Source of the DNA: Fragum whitleyi
Taxonomy: Eukaryota > Mollusca > Bivalvia > Cardiida > Cardiidae
Reading direction: 5' to 3'
Assembly: GCA_948146395.1 (NCBI GenBank)
Contig: OX411544.1
Location: 38,596,630 to 38,660,629 of the forward strand
Length of the DNA: 64,000 nt
Each line of letters begins with the position of its first letter. Positions within the stretch are counted from its first letter, which is position 1. The notes under the pieces are model-generated. The model was not told where the DNA came from and did not search any database. It saw only the letters and a program-made list of their open reading frames with translations. The translations under genes and the position numbers were made by a program. Of the stretch, positions 1 through 64,000 are shown piece after piece.

Positions 1-990
1 CTAAACAATATACCCTTGTCATGCTGAATCTCTAATAACAATATTTTGGAAGGAGATATAGCTAAAGGTCTTATAATAGTCTACACCATCTGATTGTCTC
101 TTTTAGGCTAAAATTGCATGTACATGTAAAGTCCTAACATGTAGTAACAAAGTTATGATCAAGGTGAAAATTTGTGATACAGATGCCAACAACAACAAGG
201 TGATGGCAAGACCTCAATGTTTTGTTCAAAACAGCCGAGCTAAAAAAGTTTAACAAGAGGGCCAGAATGGTCCTAAACTGCTCACCTGAATTTTATTGGT
301 CCAGTGGAAATCATCCAAGAAACTTTCTTGCAAAGTTTCATTCACATTTGCCTAATTGTTAACGAGATGTTACTCCAAGAATTTAAAGTGATAATAGACA
401 CTGCCCACCCATTCATGACTGAGTAGACTCAAAATAAGCCCCGCCCTATCCTTCCCTGCCCCACCCATATTTATGGGCCAATCAAAATCATGAAAACAAC
501 TTTTGAAGAGGGTCATCAAAGGAACATTCTAATGAAGTTTCATTGAAATCAGCCCAGTTGTTCAGGAGAAGATGTTGTTCAAAGATTTCGGGCTCAAAAT
601 AAGCCTCCCCCTGCCACACCCATTTTTCTGGGCCATTCAAAACTTTGTGAACAATTTTTGATAAGGGTTACCCAAGGAACATTTTGTTGAAGTTTCATTG
701 AAATCAGTCCAGTGGTTGAGGAGGATATGTCTATCAAAGATTTCAGGCCCAAAATAAGCCCTGCCCATATTTATGGGCCAATCAAAATTTAGGGAACATT
801 TTATGAAAAGGGTCACCCAAGGAACATTCTGGTAGTTTTTAAGATTGTTGACGATGGACTAAGGACTACATATGATAGACTCAGGGTGATCCCAAAAGCT
901 CCCCTTGAGCATGTTGTGCTCAGGTGAGCTAAAAGCAAACAGGCCTTTAAGTGCCTGTAAGAAATTCCTATTCAGCATGACTAGGGGAAT
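1..990. repeat. R2 element split by an R8-type tandem-core element
   Basis: R2 terminus CTTGTCATGCTGA at about 14 and the opposite terminus TTCAGCATGACTAGGG at about 971-986 bracket an insert of about 250-935. The insert has repeated blocks of about 155 bp (TTTCATTGAAATC..CCAGT) and ends TGCTCAGGTGAGCTAAAAG. No coding capacity seen. Confidence 0.6.
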
Positions 991-2098
991 GATGATAAAG
1001 CTTTGCTAACAGTGTATGTAATACATAGCTTTCAGAGGTGTAGCCAAGATTATTGTTACACTGGACATTATTGACATTAAGATTTTTTTAAGCAATGTTG
1101 TATACACTGTAGCCATTAAATGACGAGGGGTTAGTGCAACACTTTTGTAAGTGCCCATAGAAATATGGGCACTTAGAATAGTGTTGCACTGATCATTTGA
1201 AAAGTCAGTGCAAAACAAATTCAAGGCCTTATATGTGTCCAGTCAGGCAGTAACAGACCGTCCATGTAGTGCCTGAAGTCTTTTTTGAGAACTGATAAAG
1301 ACCGACACTTGGCTGACTTTCTGAATCTATATTTACAAATGATCTTCCTATTTTCCTGTATTTCCTGATTTTTTTTGAAATGCAGAGTTTGTTTAAGCCT
1401 CACTGGAACCATTCTTTTTTTCAAATATACCAGATGGTCTTATTGTGTGATGGATCACATATCTAAATAGGCACTTAAAATATTACTTTTACATTGACTC
1501 CTATTTTTTTTTAATCTTAGAAAGTTTCTTTTTACAATCTTTATTAATTCATATGTATGAATAACTAGGGCTTCAAATCTGTTTCCAAGCTACACCCCTG
1601 GCTGTAAACATAAAACATTCTTTTTTATATCAACATATAATGAAACACAACATAAGCTTTCTTGAACACAGAAAATATTGTATGTTTTCTACTTAAATCA
1701 GAACAAGTGACTTAAGCACTAACTCAATACAAGCATAAAAAAGAATTTACTAACTCTTTTAAAATCTCTGCCTTTAGGAATTGTATTTAGGAAGATTGTT
1801 GACTTACAAAACTTCCTAGAGAAATTGATTTTTTTCTTGAATTGTTACTTAACATATTGGTTTATTTGTATGGGTTTTATTTTTTACATATACTTTTTTT
1901 AAGTTATGTTATCTTATGAACCTTATAAAGGAATTTAAATTAAACATGCAGAAAAACTGAAATTATCATGGCATGTGATTGTTGTTAAACAAACAATGCT
2001 TCTAACATTTTCATTGAAGTATTAGACATTTCAAAATCTGTGTTTTAAAATGAGGAATCTGTGCCAAATTTTTGCAAGTTAAGTGCCTATAATATTCA
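991..2098. other. Presumed 3' intron or flank with one hairpin
   Basis: AT-rich sequence. The clear structure is an inverted repeat at about 1125-1200 (GTGCAACACT with AGTGTTGCAC around a loop), plus half of an R11 terminus near 1431-1453. No exon recognised. Confidence 0.4.
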
Positions 2099-2172
2099 AT
2101 GGCTCAGAGCAAAACAGTTGTAACTGCCTATAATTACATAGGCAGTTACAGTTGTTTCCCTTTGAACCATCA
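2099..2172. repeat. R3 hairpin element
   Basis: A palindrome of about 74 bp: GGCTCAGAGCAAAACAGTTG pairs with the degraded arm before AACCATC, enclosing TAACTGCCTAT. Ten related copies occur in the window. Confidence 0.7.
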
Positions 2173-3129
2173 ATATATTTGTAAGTACCTACCATTATTT
2201 TAGCACTAACAGCTCAATCAACAGAATTAACATAACAATTTTGCATGCAGTTTTAAATGTGATATTGTGAAGAACATAAGTTAATTGAATATTTCTTTAA
2301 TATTTGTTTTCATATAAGAAAACATCTAATTAGCTTCAGAGAAAGAAAAGCAAGTTTACTCAACATGTTTTCAATGAAGCTGCGCACTTTGCAAAGAGTA
2401 GACTATATAAAAGGTTTAAGAAACTTTAGATTAAATCTTTATCATAACTATACCCTAAATAATTTCAAAATACTCAATCATTTTGACTCTTTGATTATCA
2501 GTTCAACTGCTTCATAAATTTAAAAAAAAAGTCTTTGAAAAAAATACTTGCAAAAGATTTCTCTGAAGCACTTTACGCTAAACTATACCTAAAATGACAT
2601 GTCAGATCCAGAATCAGAAGCTTGCTATCAGAAAATAGAAATTAGAAGTCGTTAACTATTTGTCTTGTCTAGTGTTTTTACAGTTATTAACTCTGAGCTA
2701 TTATCTGATAAATCTTGAAACCATTTTATCTATATACTTCTCTTTTGTTACAAATTAACTAAAAGTGCATTATTTCTTGATTTAAGTTTTCCACAATTAT
2801 TACATATTTATTTTTTGTCTTATTTTGTTTTTTGAATTATTTTGACAACACTGTTTTGTTGTGGACTATTAAAAATTATATAGCAGAATACAAATTTGTC
2901 TGTGCTGCCCTTCTATGAAAGGAGAATGCATTTTTTTACACCCTTAGTTCTGTTCTTAATTATAAATCAGTTTATTGATTTGAAACCTGAGAATTAAAAT
3001 ATTTTCCATATCTGCTTTCTATCTCAATATCTTGATTATTTCCTAAAAAAATTCAGATATTAATTTCTCAATACCATTGCATAACTAATTACGTAGAAAA
3101 TTTCCCTGTATCTGATCTTTCAACCCAAC
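2173..3129. other. AT-rich intergenic or intronic sequence
   Basis: Strongly AT-rich with poly-T runs. I looked here for the missing terminal MRCK exon on the minus strand and saw no acceptor followed by a plausible Ser-rich frame. Confidence 0.4.
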
Positions 3130-3345
3130 CCAACACAACCCTCTTATTTTCCCACTTGTGGAAAAAAGCACAGGAAAACTGTAGAAAATGAAGAAATTGC
3201 TTGTCACAAGCAATTACTTCATTTTCAACAGTTTTCTCTCCCAAAAGAAAGGGTTCTTTAAAATTTCACCAACTTTAAATTGTCTGCTGCAACATCTTTC
3301 GACATTAGAGCAGTCCAAAAAATTCTTGTCTGGTAAAGGATGAAA
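3130..3345. repeat. R12 element with AAATTGCTT hairpin
   Basis: Contains GAAATTGCTTGTCACAAGCA and its partner arm; the flank resembles the copy at 56480-56700. It ends about 12 bp from the end of exon D. Confidence 0.5.
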
Positions 3346-3356
3346 CATCTGCTCAC

Positions 3357-63670
<60,314 letters not shown>

Positions 63671-63718
63671 CTGAAATATAAATACATCATGAGTTAACCC
63701 ATTATAAGTTGATCAAAC

Positions 63719-63811
63719 TTAAGGTAGTAGAACCGTAATAGTTCCACAACATTTCGGAACTTATGATCTTTCACAATGTTGACCAAGGTTTCCTAATGAA
63801 AATCCTTAGGA
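63719..63811. repeat. R1 MITE, left half only
   Basis: TTAAGGTAGTAGAACCGTAA to AATGAAAATCCTTAGG, then an abrupt change to R6 sequence. It begins about 48 bp upstream of the exon 1 acceptor in transcript sense. Confidence 0.7.
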
Positions 63812-64000
63812 GCACGTAACAATTTGAAATGTGCATAAAGGAATAACATTAATCAGCCTAGAAAGCCATATTGATAGCTCAGCGCAAAACAGTTGTAACT
63901 CCCTATATGTTTATAGGGAGTTACATCTGTTTCGCGCTGAGCCATCGAAATTATAATGGTATAATCAGAAGAATACCGGACTGTTAAAAGACATTTTGAG
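63812..64000. repeat. R6 fragment split by an R3 hairpin
   Basis: ACAATTTGAAATGTGCATAA ... CAGCCTAGAAAGCCATA, then R3 (63870-63948), then ATGGTATAATCAGAAGAATA to the window end. Uninterrupted counterpart at 30288-30390. Confidence 0.7.
63870..63948. repeat. R3 hairpin, near perfect
   Basis: GATAGCTCAGCGCAAAACAG pairs with CTGTTTCGCGCTGAGCCATC; AACTCCCTATATG and its inverse in the stem. Confidence 0.8.

Overview
The window is a stretch of animal nuclear genome: AT-rich, intron-dense, with no operons, no bacterial-type genes and very many short inverted-repeat transposons. The protein is bilaterian and the repeat landscape (palindromic MITEs, tRNA-derived SINEs, elements ending in GACGGAC runs) looks like a bivalve mollusc, perhaps a dreissenid or similar heterodont. 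That taxonomic guess is inference.

Almost the whole window is one gene on the minus strand, an MRCK-type kinase (myotonic dystrophy kinase-related CDC42-binding kinase; vertebrate CDC42BPA/B/G, fly gek). I placed 32 constitutive coding exons plus one cassette exon by reading GT/AG borders and checking codon phase across every junction. The chain from 63670 down to 3357 stays in frame throughout and gives 1561 codons (1589 with the cassette). Order: C-terminal two thirds of the kinase domain (63670-60643), AGC-kinase tail with hydrophobic motif (59397-56827), long coiled coil (55937-45387), linker and C1 zinc finger (43572-35426), PH domain (32314-29153), CNH/citron domain (28630-18491), basic linker and CRIB motif (16915-6234) and a Ser-rich tail (5434-3357). 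The kinase N-lobe lies beyond position 64000. The last coding exon and the stop codon were not found and probably lie below position 1.

The main gene-level novelty is a duplicated CRIB exon. Exon B (6342-6234) carries the expected Cdc42/Rac-binding motif, and 7.5 kb upstream in the same transcript exon A (13942-13859) carries a second intact motif in a symmetric, frame-preserving exon. Inclusion would give a tandem-CRIB MRCK, skipping the usual form.

The introns are a mosaic of mobile elements. I label families R1-R12 and Q for cross-reference. R1 is a palindromic MITE with TTAA target sites; R2 has CTTGTCATGCTGA ends; R3 is a 75-bp hairpin; R4 is a 240-bp palindrome; R5 covers short GTCTCATTGAGAC hairpins; R6 is a GAGCCTGTGCATGACA element; R7 ends in GGGGGCATAAA; R8 elements have tandem cores and end in GACGGAC runs; R9 is a recent 980-bp pair; R10 is a tRNA SINE; R11 is a GTCATGCAAAAA MITE; R12 is an AAATTGCTT hairpin element; Q is a 290-bp element at TAA sites. 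Several hAT-type elements have perfect 8-bp target duplications. Nested insertions, with related empty copies elsewhere in the window, allow the order of insertion to be read. I saw no other protein gene, no functional RNA gene and no CRISPR array.
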